A stretch of DNA of 6,514 bases from NCBI GenBank assembly GCA_002470185.1, contig DKNG01000225.1:1-6514 (forward strand). Direction: 5' to 3'. Of this stretch, positions 1 to 5,916 are shown piece after piece (position 1 is the stretch's first letter; the number at the start of each line of letters is the position of its first letter). This DNA comes from Arcobacter sp. UBA7394. Its GTDB lineage: Bacteria > Campylobacterota > Campylobacteria > Campylobacterales > Arcobacteraceae. A model generated the notes under the pieces. It was not told where the DNA came from, did no database searches, and was given only the letters and a program-made list of their open reading frames with translations. The position numbers and the translations under genes were made by a program.

Positions 1-695
1 TTAATCATAAATGGGGATTGATTAATATCGTCATAACCAGTATAAGGATTATTTCCGTATTCTCTAAAATATCCAGTCTCTTTTGATAAAATTTCTGTGT
101 TTGGATAGTGGGTTTTTATATCTTCAAAACTAACAATAGTTGAGTTAATCATTACTAATTCAGTATCAATCATATCTCCTACTATTGCTTTTCCTGTAAA
201 TTGCTGCCATAAGGATTCACTTTGTCTATCATACATTACTAAATCAGAATTACGAAGTAAACCTGATGTTCCAAAATCATAAGTTTTTCCATCTATATCT
301 CTATTGAAAACTATAGAAGCATTACATAAAGGACAGAACGTAACTACAATATTTTTATTAGATATTGTATCATTTACTATTTCATGCCATATTAGTATTT
401 GGATTGGATAAGCTTTTGTTTTGTCTTTTATTTGAACAAAAATCAAAGGTTCATTATCTTTTATCCAAGAAGATGCTTCTTTTATATTTTGAAATTTTGG
501 TTTATCAATTGGAGGAATTCCATCTCGAAGTGGACCACCATTTAAAAGTTCATCGTACTCAATGCTATGTTTTTCCCAATTAGTTTTCCATGCAAAAGAG
601 TGAAATTTCAATGAAAAACTTCTTGCATCATGGGCATTTAGAGTAGAGGATAAGATAGAGTTTACTAATAAAAGTAATAAAACTAATATTTTCAT
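1..695 (-). CDS. DUF3179 domain-containing secreted protein (3' end outside window)
   Basis: This is the first 231 codons of a gene that runs off the left edge, so its C-terminus is not seen. Residues 1-21 form a signal peptide (short basic start, a run of leucines, likely cleavage after Leu-Asn-Ala), so the protein is probably exported to the periplasm. The rest matches the DUF3179 family closely: a GGPLRDGIPPID segment near residue 53, AYPIQILIWHEIVND at 95-109, a TFCPLCNASIVF block at 119-130 with Cys121 and Cys124, and GLLRNSDLVMYDRQSESLWQQ at about 145-165. The family has no established biochemical role; the CxxC pair and His104 could bind metal or act in redox chemistry, which is inference. 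The start is fixed by an AGGAG ribosome site six bases upstream and by the signal peptide. It lies 63 bases downstream of the diguanylate cyclase gene on the same strand but has its own promoter-like sequence. The family call is firm; the function is unknown. Confidence 0.9.
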   Translation of the reverse strand, partial: MKILVLLLLLVNSILSSTLNAHDARSFSLKFHSFAWKTNWEKHSIEYDELLNGGPLRDGIPPIDKPKFQNIKEASSWIKDNEPLIFVQIKDKTKAYPIQILIWHEIVNDTISNKNIVVTFCPLCNASIVFNRDIDGKTYDFGTSGLLRNSDLVMYDRQSESLWQQFTGKAIVGDMIDTELVMINSTIVSFEDIKTHYPNTEILSKETGYFREYGNNPYTGYDDINQSPFMI

Positions 696-701
696 TTTAA
701 A

Positions 702-723
702 CTCCTTCTTTTTTCTTATTATA
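702..723 (-). promoter_or_regulatory. Putative promoter and ribosome site of the DUF3179 gene
   Basis: On the minus strand a perfect TATAAT hexamer lies at 718-723, inside a small palindrome CTTATAATAAG. A strong AGGAG ribosome site lies at 702-706, six bases before the ATG. This would give a leader of roughly 15 bases, so the gene may be transcribed separately from the cyclase gene upstream. No clear -35 box is visible, which is usual for promoters of this phylum. Confidence 0.5.
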
Positions 724-758
724 AGACCTTAATATAAAGAGTTTATGAAGATATTTAA

Positions 759-2870
759 TTAGTTTGTTCTTACTGTATTTCTTCCTTCATGTTTTGCTTT
801 GTATAAAGCTTCATCTGCTAGTTTATATAAATTTGCACTATCATGGATATTTTTACCTTTTCTTACAACTAAGCCTATAGATACGGTTAAGTAATCAGCT
901 ACTTTACTTGTTTTATGTTCAATTTTTAGTTTCTCAACATCTTTACGAAGAAGTTCTGCAAATTTTAATGATTTTTCTTCATCTTCTGCTGCAAATACTA
1001 AACCAAACTCTTCTCCACCTAGTCTAAAAGCACAATCACTAATTCTTTTACTATGGTTTTTTAGAACTTTTGCAAACTCTTGTAGTGCCTCATCTCCTGC
1101 CTTATGTCCATAAGTGTCATTGTAATTTTTGAAATAATCAATATCCATCATCATAAAAGACAGATATAAATCTCCTCTAATGGATCTACTAATTTCATTT
1201 TCTATTACTTGATTAAAAAATCTTCTATTGTTTAATTTTGTTAATTCATCAGTAATTGATAAAAATTCAACTCTTTTTTTATCAGAGATATCTTGACTAA
1301 TTGCTGTATATCCAATAATTTTTTTATTTTCAAACTCTGGTTGAATAAATGTTTCTACCCAATATGTACCACCAGTTTTATCTTTATTTCTTATTTCTCC
1401 ATACCAAGTATTTCCCTTTTTAATATCAATCCACATATCTTTAAAAATACTAGAGTTCATTTTATGATGTTTTACAATATTATGATTCTGTCCTAATAAT
1501 TCACTCTCTTTATATCCTGAAATTTTGCAGAATGCTTCACTTACATTTGTGATATATCCCTTTTCATCTGTAGAAGAAATAATTACGTTTTCATTTACAA
1601 TTTTAATATATCTTTGTAATTTTTTTTCTGTTTCATTTCTTGATTGTAATATTTTATTAAGACTTTTTCCTAGAATCTGAAATTCAAGATATGTAAGTTT
1701 ATCTGTATCCATTTTTTTATAATTTTTTGAAGCTAATTTAAATGACTTAATTAAATTTGATATATTTCTATCTAGATGTAAAGACATTTTTCTAGATAGG
1801 TAATAAATTATAAATAATAAAATTAAAAAACTAAAAGCAATAGTTCCAATTTGATTTAAAACATTTTTTGTATATTTTTTTTCTCTCACAAGTATATCTT
1901 GATCAATTTGATCAATATATACACCCGTTCCTATTATCCAATTCCATTTTTCATATTTTTTAACAAAAGCAAGTTTCTTGTACTCTTTTAATGTATTTAG
2001 TTTTTTAAATTTATAAAAGAAATATCCACCTTCTTTATTTTTAATCGCACTTAATTGTTCTTTGTAGAGTTCATCATTTGGATAATCTTTTGCTTGTGGA
2101 AGTTTTTTACCATCAAATACTAAAGCTTTTTTATCTAGTCTATTTACAAAAATGTAACCATTTTTACCAAATCTTACAGTTGAAATATCTTTTAAAATAT
2201 TTTCTTTAATATGTTCTTCCATATCATCTATATATTCACCTGTTCCAATATGCCAATCAAAGGGTTTGAAGTTTTTTACATAAGTGATTTTTTTATACTC
2301 TTTTTTACTTATAGAATTGGGTTTAATAAAATATGTTTCTAAAAAGCCTTCTTTTTTTTCTTTTGCAATTTTTATTTGTTCTCTTACAAAATATTTACCA
2401 GATAAGTCTTTTTTATTTAATATATTTATATTTTCATGTAGTTTAGAAATTTTATTAAAAAGTATGGCTTTACCGTCATTTCTATTAATAAAATAGTAAG
2501 AGTTCTTTTCTTGATAATGAATGTCTTTTAAAGTTGTTAGAATAATATCTTTTATTCTCTCATCACTCATAATCGCTTTATTTTTTTCATAAATAGTATT
2601 AGCAATACTATAAGCTACATTTACTCTATCTTTTAGTTTATCTTTTATTTGTTTGTTTATTATTGTTTCTTTTGCAGAAATTGAATTAAATACTTTATTT
2701 ACTTCATTTTTTATTTCATTTTTTTTAAATTCTATATAGTCATTTTTTATTAGTTTTGTTTCTGCTTGAAATGTTTTATATTGAAATATTATTGAAATTA
2801 GAAAAGCGATGATAGTTGAGATAAATGCAACAAAAAAGATTGCTCTTGCAGTTAAATTTGATAACTTCAT
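759..2870 (-). CDS. Membrane diguanylate cyclase with tandem Cache-like, PAS and GGDEF domains
   Basis: A 703-residue inner-membrane signalling enzyme predicted to make cyclic di-GMP from two GTP. Domain order: transmembrane helix at about 10-29; a periplasmic region at 30-340 with two Cache_2-like repeats, each ending in a W-x-IGTG-x-YID block (206-215 and 311-320); a second transmembrane helix at about 341-358; a linker; a PAS domain at about 422-530; and a GGDEF domain at about 535-700. The GGDEF domain looks active: GGEEF at 618-622, metal-site Asp576 in MMDID, and an intact RxxD inhibitory site (Arg609-Asp612) five residues before GGEEF, implying product feedback. The PAS core (HNIVKHHKM, FKDMW, GNTWYGEIRNK, YWVE) resembles the Aer type, which binds FAD in known members, so it may sense redox state; the cofactor is inference. 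The periplasmic Cache ligand is unknown; Cache domains often bind small carboxylates or amino acids. The start has an AAAGG site seven bases upstream. Confidence 0.93.
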   Translation of the reverse strand: MKLSNLTARAIFFVAFISTIIAFLISIIFQYKTFQAETKLIKNDYIEFKKNEIKNEVNKVFNSISAKETIINKQIKDKLKDRVNVAYSIANTIYEKNKAIMSDERIKDIILTTLKDIHYQEKNSYYFINRNDGKAILFNKISKLHENINILNKKDLSGKYFVREQIKIAKEKKEGFLETYFIKPNSISKKEYKKITYVKNFKPFDWHIGTGEYIDDMEEHIKENILKDISTVRFGKNGYIFVNRLDKKALVFDGKKLPQAKDYPNDELYKEQLSAIKNKEGGYFFYKFKKLNTLKEYKKLAFVKKYEKWNWIIGTGVYIDQIDQDILVREKKYTKNVLNQIGTIAFSFLILLFIIYYLSRKMSLHLDRNISNLIKSFKLASKNYKKMDTDKLTYLEFQILGKSLNKILQSRNETEKKLQRYIKIVNENVIISSTDEKGYITNVSEAFCKISGYKESELLGQNHNIVKHHKMNSSIFKDMWIDIKKGNTWYGEIRNKDKTGGTYWVETFIQPEFENKKIIGYTAISQDISDKKRVEFLSITDELTKLNNRRFFNQVIENEISRSIRGDLYLSFMMMDIDYFKNYNDTYGHKAGDEALQEFAKVLKNHSKRISDCAFRLGGEEFGLVFAAEDEEKSLKFAELLRKDVEKLKIEHKTSKVADYLTVSIGLVVRKGKNIHDSANLYKLADEALYKAKHEGRNTVRTN

Positions 2871-2877
2871 ACTTTTG

Positions 2878-2903
2878 CCTTTGAGGTGTTAAAGATTAGT
2901 ATA
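2878..2903 (-). promoter_or_regulatory. Putative promoter and ribosome site of the diguanylate cyclase gene
   Basis: Read on the minus strand, a TATACT -10 hexamer lies at 2898-2903 and an AAAGG ribosome site at 2878-2882, seven bases before the ATG. Transcription would start near 2891 and give a leader of about 20 bases. No convincing -35 element is seen. An alternative AT-rich -10 exists slightly further upstream, so the exact position is uncertain. Confidence 0.4.
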
Positions 2904-2934
2904 CAACAAAATAATATCTATTACAATAAAAGAA

Positions 2935-2948
2935 TAGCAATTTTGCTA
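2935..2948. promoter_or_regulatory. Perfect 14-bp inverted repeat, candidate operator
   Basis: TAGCAA and TTGCTA are perfect inverted arms around TT, which can also be read as TAGCA-N4-TGCTA. That 5-4-5 geometry is the spacing used by dimeric CRP/FNR-family regulators, though the half-site sequence is not the classic FNR or CRP one. The centre lies about 50 bases upstream of the predicted cyclase start point, a position where an activator could act. No protein is assigned. Confidence 0.35.
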
Positions 2949-2989
2949 CGTAAAATAAGAACTTAAGAATATGTTTAATAATTACACAT

Positions 2990-3008
2990 ATAAAAATAAT
3001 ATTTTTAT
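2990..3008. repeat. AT-only inverted repeat in the divergent intergenic region
   Basis: Nine-base arms ATAAAAATA and TATTTTTAT are perfectly inverted around a single A. It contains no G or C, so as RNA it would be a weak hairpin. It could be a protein-binding or bent-DNA site between the two divergent promoters, or a chance product of very AT-rich sequence. Confidence 0.3.
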
Positions 3009-3046
3009 GTATAAGTATTAATAATTAAATGAGAAATCTTGATTTG

Positions 3047-3101
3047 AATTAATACATAATTAACATATATTTGTTATATTGAAACAAATTATAATCAAGG
3101 A
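3047..3101 (+). promoter_or_regulatory. Putative promoter of the copper-chaperone operon with TTAA direct repeats
   Basis: An extended -10 box TGTTATATT lies at 3072-3080 (hexamer TATATT at 3075-3080), giving a start point near 3087 and a leader of about 20 bases. Upstream, AATTAA occurs twice exactly 11 bases apart (3047-3052 and 3058-3063), the second ending 11 bases before the -10 hexamer. A ribosome site AAGGA lies at 3097-3101, five bases before the ATG. A second match to -10, TATAAT at 3090-3095, is too close to the start codon to preserve the ribosome site and is less likely. The same arrangement recurs before the Spy-like gene. Confidence 0.5.
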
Positions 3102-3106
3102 TATCC

Positions 3107-3607
3107 ATGAAACTAAAAAGTTTACTTTTATTAATTGCTAGTGCTAGTACAATTTACGCATCTTCTGTTACAGTTAAGAATGCTTATGTAAGAGCAACAC
3201 CACCAAGTCTTCCAAATAGTGCTGCATTTATGGAATTGCATAACTCTTCAGACAAAGATATTTCTGTTACGAGTGCTTCATCAGATGCTTCAAAAGTTGC
3301 AGAATTACATACTCATGATATGAAAGATGGTGTTATGATGATGTATCAAGTACCAAAAATTGATATTAAAGCTAACTCTTCTACTACATTAAAACCAGGT
3401 GGTTTTCATGTGATGTTACTTGGATTAAAAACAAAACCATTAAAAGAAGAGATGAATGTAGAAATTAATTTACATCTTTCAAATGGACAAACTCTAAAAG
3501 TTTTTGCTCCTGTAAAAAAAGTAATGGCTGGAATGAAAATGGGTCATGGAATGAATAAAAAAAGTTCTGGTATGTCTTGTGGCGCTGGTAAATGTGGATC
3601 TAAATAA
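3107..3607 (+). CDS. PCuAC-family periplasmic copper chaperone with Met/His/Cys-rich tail
   Basis: A 166-residue exported protein that, by family knowledge, binds Cu(I) in the periplasm and passes it to SCO proteins or directly to a copper enzyme such as cytochrome oxidase. Residues 1-18 are a signal peptide ending Ile-Tyr-Ala. The PCuAC domain spans about 20-138 and carries the full copper site with family spacing: His68, ten residues, Met79, twenty-one residues, His101-x-Met103; the PGGFHVMLLGL block surrounds the last pair. Extra His70 and Met72 sit next to the first ligand. After the domain comes a tail (139-166) with Met140, Met143, Met145, His147, Met149, Met156, Cys158 and Cys163, ending in SCGAGKCGSK. 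The tail could be a second copper site. It is first in an operon with a membrane-anchored protein (9-base gap) and a SCO protein. The start is supported by AAGGA five bases upstream. Confidence 0.95.
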   Translation: MKLKSLLLLIASASTIYASSVTVKNAYVRATPPSLPNSAAFMELHNSSDKDISVTSASSDASKVAELHTHDMKDGVMMMYQVPKIDIKANSSTTLKPGGFHVMLLGLKTKPLKEEMNVEINLHLSNGQTLKVFAPVKKVMAGMKMGHGMNKKSSGMSCGAGKCGSK

Positions 3608-3616
3608 GACATAATT

Positions 3617-4084
3617 ATGAATAAAATGTTAATAGTTCAAATTACTGTAATTCTTTCAATTGTTGGAGCTTATTTTTTTATTGATTTTAATGAAGTATAT
3701 AAGTCAATAAAGGGTGATGTACAATATAGTATTCAAGATAGTAATTGTGATCTAAAAAAAGGTCCATGTGAAGTTACTGTAAAAGATGGAACAAAGTTTG
3801 AATTAGAAATTTTTCCAAAACATATTCCTTTAATGGAAAATATTAAATTTAGAGTAAAAAGCTCAAATGATAAATTAGATGATTTAAATATTAATATCTA
3901 TTCTACTAATATGCTTATGGGGTATTTCAACTTAAAATTTGAAAACCTTGGAAATGGGCTTTATGAAACAAAAGGTACATTACCAACATGTCCAGTCGGT
4001 AATATGGAGTGGAATGCTGATATTGATATAGATAAAATGAGCGAAAGAATTGGCGCAAGATTCCAATTTAAAACTACAAGGTAA
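3617..4084 (+). CDS. Uncharacterised membrane-anchored periplasmic protein between PCuAC and SCO1
   Basis: A 155-residue protein I cannot assign to a named family. Residues 5-22 form one hydrophobic helix near the N-terminus, best read as an uncleaved anchor with the rest in the periplasm. The remainder alternates short hydrophobic strands and turns, suggesting a small beta-sandwich, perhaps like FixH or YtkA (inference from pattern only). Notable positions are Cys44 and Cys51 in a CDLKKGPC segment, Met99 and Met101 in NMLMG, and Cys125 and Met130 in LPTCPVGNMEW. These thiol and thioether groups are the sort that bind Cu(I) or form disulfides. Its place between two copper chaperones, 9 bases after one and 4 before the other, points to a role in the same copper delivery route. 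The ribosome site is weak (TAAGA seven bases upstream), so translation may be coupled to the gene before; an in-frame ATG three codons later is a possible alternative start. Confidence 0.85.
   Translation: MNKMLIVQITVILSIVGAYFFIDFNEVYKSIKGDVQYSIQDSNCDLKKGPCEVTVKDGTKFELEIFPKHIPLMENIKFRVKSSNDKLDDLNINIYSTNMLMGYFNLKFENLGNGLYETKGTLPTCPVGNMEWNADIDIDKMSERIGARFQFKTTR
4078..4081 (+). promoter_or_regulatory. Ribosome site that fixes the SCO1 start
   Basis: AAGG lies seven bases before the ATG at 4089, inside the last codons of the preceding gene. It favours this ATG over an in-frame TTG at 4050, which would overlap the preceding gene and place a polar 13-residue stretch before the membrane helix. Confidence 0.6.
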
Positions 4085-4088
4085 AACA

Positions 4089-4658
4089 ATGAAAAAAGTA
4101 ATAAACTATTTAGCCTCTGCGTTAATTGCAATTGGTATAATTTTTATAGCAAAACCTTATATTGATAACTATAATGACAAAAAACAGTACGATTTTACTG
4201 TTACTTCAAATAGTGGTGATTTAACTTTAGATTCATATAAAGGTAAAGTTTTAGCTATTTATTTTGGATATACATTTTGTCCTGATGTTTGCCCAACTTC
4301 ATTAAGTACTTTATCTACTGCACTTAATGGTTTTTCAAAAGAACAATTAGATAGTTTTGAGGGTTTATTTATTTCTGTTGATCCAGATAGAGATAAACTT
4401 GATGCTTTAGATGAATATGCTAGATATTTTCATCCTACATTTAAAGGTGCAACATCTAATAAAGAAAATTTAGATGATATTGTAAATAGATATAAAACTT
4501 ATTATAAAAAAGTGGCGCTTGAAGGTTCATCAATGGATTATTCAGTTGCACATACTTCTTATATTTATATTTTTGATAAAGATGGAAACTTCTACAAAAA
4601 AGTTGACCACTTTACAAATCCAGAAGAATTAAACAAAGTATTAAAAACTCTTTTATAG
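4089..4658 (+). CDS. sco1: SCO1/SenC/PrrC-family copper chaperone
   Basis: A 189-residue, membrane-anchored, thioredoxin-fold protein. Family members insert copper into haem-copper oxidases, or reduce the target cysteines, on the periplasmic side. Residues 4-22 are the N-terminal membrane anchor. The copper site is complete: CPDVC gives Cys64 and Cys68, and His155 lies in VAHTS. The 87-residue gap from the second Cys to His equals that of human SCO1 (Cys173-His260). Other family marks are YFGYTFCPDVCPT (58-70) and FISVDPDRD (94-102). The ATG at 4089 is preferred over an upstream TTG because it has a ribosome site and starts right before the anchor. It follows the anchored protein gene by 4 bases and ends the operon; its stop codon lies inside a hairpin. 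The true target is not visible here; cbb3-type oxidase or nitrous oxide reductase are reasonable guesses for this phylum. Confidence 0.95.
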   Translation: MKKVINYLASALIAIGIIFIAKPYIDNYNDKKQYDFTVTSNSGDLTLDSYKGKVLAIYFGYTFCPDVCPTSLSTLSTALNGFSKEQLDSFEGLFISVDPDRDKLDALDEYARYFHPTFKGATSNKENLDDIVNRYKTYYKKVALEGSSMDYSVAHTSYIYIFDKDGNFYKKVDHFTNPEELNKVLKTLL

Positions 4659-4669
4659 AGTTTTTAATA
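4639..4669 (+). terminator. Hairpin at the end of the SCO1 gene, likely terminator
   Basis: A perfect 12-base-pair stem (4639-4650 with 4658-4669) encloses the 7-base loop TTTTATA. The core arms are AAAAACTC and GAGTTTTT, so the stem is followed by or contains a U-rich segment as in an intrinsic terminator. It has only two or three G-C pairs and overlaps the last codons and TAG stop, so ribosomes would hide its left arm until release. It separates the copper operon from the Spy-like operon. Confidence 0.55.
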
Positions 4670-4693
4670 TTTACTCTCTGAAATCACTCTCTA

Positions 4694-4747
4694 TTAAACT
4701 TACGTTAATATAAAATTTAAATTTCGTTAAAAACTCCATGTCATAAT
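4694..4747 (+). promoter_or_regulatory. Putative regulated promoter of the Spy-like/two-component operon
   Basis: An extended -10 TGTCATAAT lies at 4739-4747, with a start point expected near 4754. Upstream, TTAA occurs four times, beginning at 4694, 4705, 4717 and 4727, that is at steps of 11, 12 and 10 bases. The two best copies are TACGTTAA (4701-4708) and TTCGTTAA (4723-4730), 22 bases apart. Tandem direct repeats at one-turn spacing next to the -35 zone are typical of OmpR-family regulator sites, and the operon encodes such a regulator, so autoregulation is plausible. A ribosome site AAGGA lies at 4766-4770. Confidence 0.5.
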
Positions 4748-4776
4748 TTTCTTATCAAAAAACAAAAGGATAGAAA

Positions 4777-5232
4777 ATGACAAAGTCATCAAAAGTATTA
4801 ACAGGTTTAGTTTTAAGTTCATTATTAGCAACAGGGCTTTATGCTTCATGCAATGAAAAAAAATCACATGGAATGATGAGTCAACATAATGGAATGAAAA
4901 TGATGAAAAAATCGTCTCATCATGGAAAAATGATGTTTAAAAGTATTTTAAAAGATTTAAATTTAACAGCTGAACAAAAAACACAAATCAAAGAAATTGT
5001 AAAAACATCAAAAGCAAAACGTCAAGGTATGAATGAAGCATTTTCTAAATCATCTTTTGATCAAAATGAGTTTATTAAAATTATGTCTGAAAAAAGAGAT
5101 AATATGATAAAATCAAAAGCTGAAATGATTAGCAAAATTCATGCAGTATTAGATAAAAAACAAAAAGAACAGTTTAAAGTTTTATTAGATTTAAAAGCTG
5201 AAAAAATGCAAAGTAGATATAACAAAGGATAA
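4777..5232 (+). CDS. Spy/CpxP-like periplasmic LTxxQ protein, Met/His-rich
   Basis: A 151-residue exported protein. Residues 1-23 are a signal peptide ending Leu-Tyr-Ala. The sequence YASC there is a poor lipobox, so ordinary cleavage is favoured. Residues 31-53 are rich in likely metal ligands: His31, Met33, Met34, His37, Met40, Met42, Met43, His48, His49, Met52 and Met53. The rest is highly charged and helical, with the family LTxxQ motif as LTAEQ (63-67) and a second, variant copy LDKKQ (125-129). Spy acts as a periplasmic chaperone; CpxP dampens the CpxA sensor; CnrX and ZraP relatives sense or buffer metals. Here the gene lies 3 bases before a response regulator and sensor kinase, so a CpxP- or ZraP-like accessory role is most likely, perhaps linked to copper given the adjacent operon. 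Metal binding is inference from composition. ATG with AAGGA six bases upstream is a good start. Confidence 0.88.
   Translation: MTKSSKVLTGLVLSSLLATGLYASCNEKKSHGMMSQHNGMKMMKKSSHHGKMMFKSILKDLNLTAEQKTQIKEIVKTSKAKRQGMNEAFSKSSFDQNEFIKIMSEKRDNMIKSKAEMISKIHAVLDKKQKEQFKVLLDLKAEKMQSRYNKG
5224..5229 (+). promoter_or_regulatory. Ribosome site supporting a TTG start for the response regulator
   Basis: AAAGGA lies six bases before TTG at 5236 and overlaps the last sense codons of the Spy-like gene. The next in-frame ATG, at 5251, would remove the first beta strand of the receiver domain (Ile-Lys-Ile-Ala), so TTG is the better start. Confidence 0.65.
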
Positions 5233-5235
5233 ATT

Positions 5236-5916
5236 TTGATAAAAATTGCGATGGTAGAAGATGACATAGAGTTAGCAGATGTTTTAACCCAATATCTAAA
5301 GCAATTTAATATCGAAGTTACAAATTATGAAGAGCCATTCTTGGCTCTTTCTTCATTAAAAATAAATAAATTTGATTTAGTAATTTTAGATTTAACTCTT
5401 CCTGGAATGGATGGACTTGATGTATGTAAAATAATTGTAAAAGATTTTGATATACCTATAATTATTTCAAGTGCTAGATCTGATATTACTGATAAAGTTA
5501 CAGCTTTACAATTAGGAGCTGATGACTACTTACCTAAACCTTATGACCCAAGAGAATTAGAAGTGCGAATAAAAACAATCTTACGTAGATTTAATCACTC
5601 TAATATTGTTGAAAAAGAAGATAATAATAAAATTTTTAATCTTGATGTAGAGAAAAAAGAGATTACAAAAAATGGAAATTATGTTAAACTAACAGCAGCA
5701 GAGTATGAAGTTTTATCTTTGATGTTAAAACGAGAAAACTTTGTTATCTCAAGAGAAGAAATCTTTGATAATTCAGATTTATTAAATCAGGATTATGAAA
5801 ATTCAGGTTCATTAGCAGTTATTATTAACAGAATTAGACATAAAATTGAAGATAATCCAAAAGAACCTAAATATCTTCAAACAATCAGAGGAATGGGGTA
5901 TAAATTTTCACAATGA
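5236..5916 (+). CDS. OmpR/PhoB-family response regulator (ArsR/CpxR-like)
   Basis: A 226-residue DNA-binding response regulator. The receiver domain (about 1-118) has the acidic pair Asp9-Asp10 in VEDD, phospho-acceptor Asp52 in VILDLTLPGMDG, the Ser79 switch position in IIISSA and Lys101 in LPKPYDPREL. The winged-helix output domain covers about 130-226, with the LTAAEYEVL start and the closing RGMGYKF hairpin (218-224). All key residues are present, so it should be phosphorylated by the partner kinase and bind tandem DNA repeats. Its start is TTG, chosen because the first beta strand needs it and a ribosome site precedes it. It follows the Spy-like gene by 3 bases and overlaps the kinase gene by 4 bases (ATGA), which implies coupled translation. 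The overall sequence recalls the acid-response regulator ArsR of Helicobacter and E. coli CpxR, but the signal here is unknown; the neighbours suggest periplasmic stress or copper. Confidence 0.93.
   Translation: MIKIAMVEDDIELADVLTQYLKQFNIEVTNYEEPFLALSSLKINKFDLVILDLTLPGMDGLDVCKIIVKDFDIPIIISSARSDITDKVTALQLGADDYLPKPYDPRELEVRIKTILRRFNHSNIVEKEDNNKIFNLDVEKKEITKNGNYVKLTAAEYEVLSLMLKRENFVISREEIFDNSDLLNQDYENSGSLAVIINRIRHKIEDNPKEPKYLQTIRGMGYKFSQ

Noticed and set aside
365..583. Plus-strand open frame of 72 codons inside the DUF3179 gene
   Set aside because: It lies antisense to a clear protein family match, and its product has no recognisable domain.
1293..1496. Plus-strand open frame of 67 codons antisense to the PAS region of the cyclase
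   Set aside because: It is a by-product of AT-rich coding sequence on the other strand, with no domain.
2284..2496. Plus-strand open frame of 70 codons with hydrophobic runs, antisense to the Cache region
   Set aside because: Its hydrophobic look comes from reading Lys/Glu codons (AAA, GAA) backwards as Phe codons (TTT, TTC); the minus-strand gene is well supported.
3090..3095. Perfect TATAAT as the -10 box of the PCuAC gene
   Set aside because: Transcription would begin within the ribosome site about 5 bases before the ATG; the extended TGTTATATT further upstream is a better choice.
4050..4088. Longer SCO1 start at TTG
   Set aside because: It would overlap the preceding gene by 35 bases, lacks a good ribosome site and adds a polar stretch before the membrane anchor; ATG at 4089 fits better.
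4673..4692. Short direct repeat ACTCTCT (twice, 13 bases apart)
   Set aside because: It is seven bases of simple CT-rich sequence directly after the terminator; nothing ties it to a function.
4843..4854. Lipoprotein signal at Cys25 of the Spy-like protein
   Set aside because: The residues before Cys25 (Tyr-Ala-Ser) fit a lipobox poorly, while Leu-Tyr-Ala fits normal signal peptidase cleavage.
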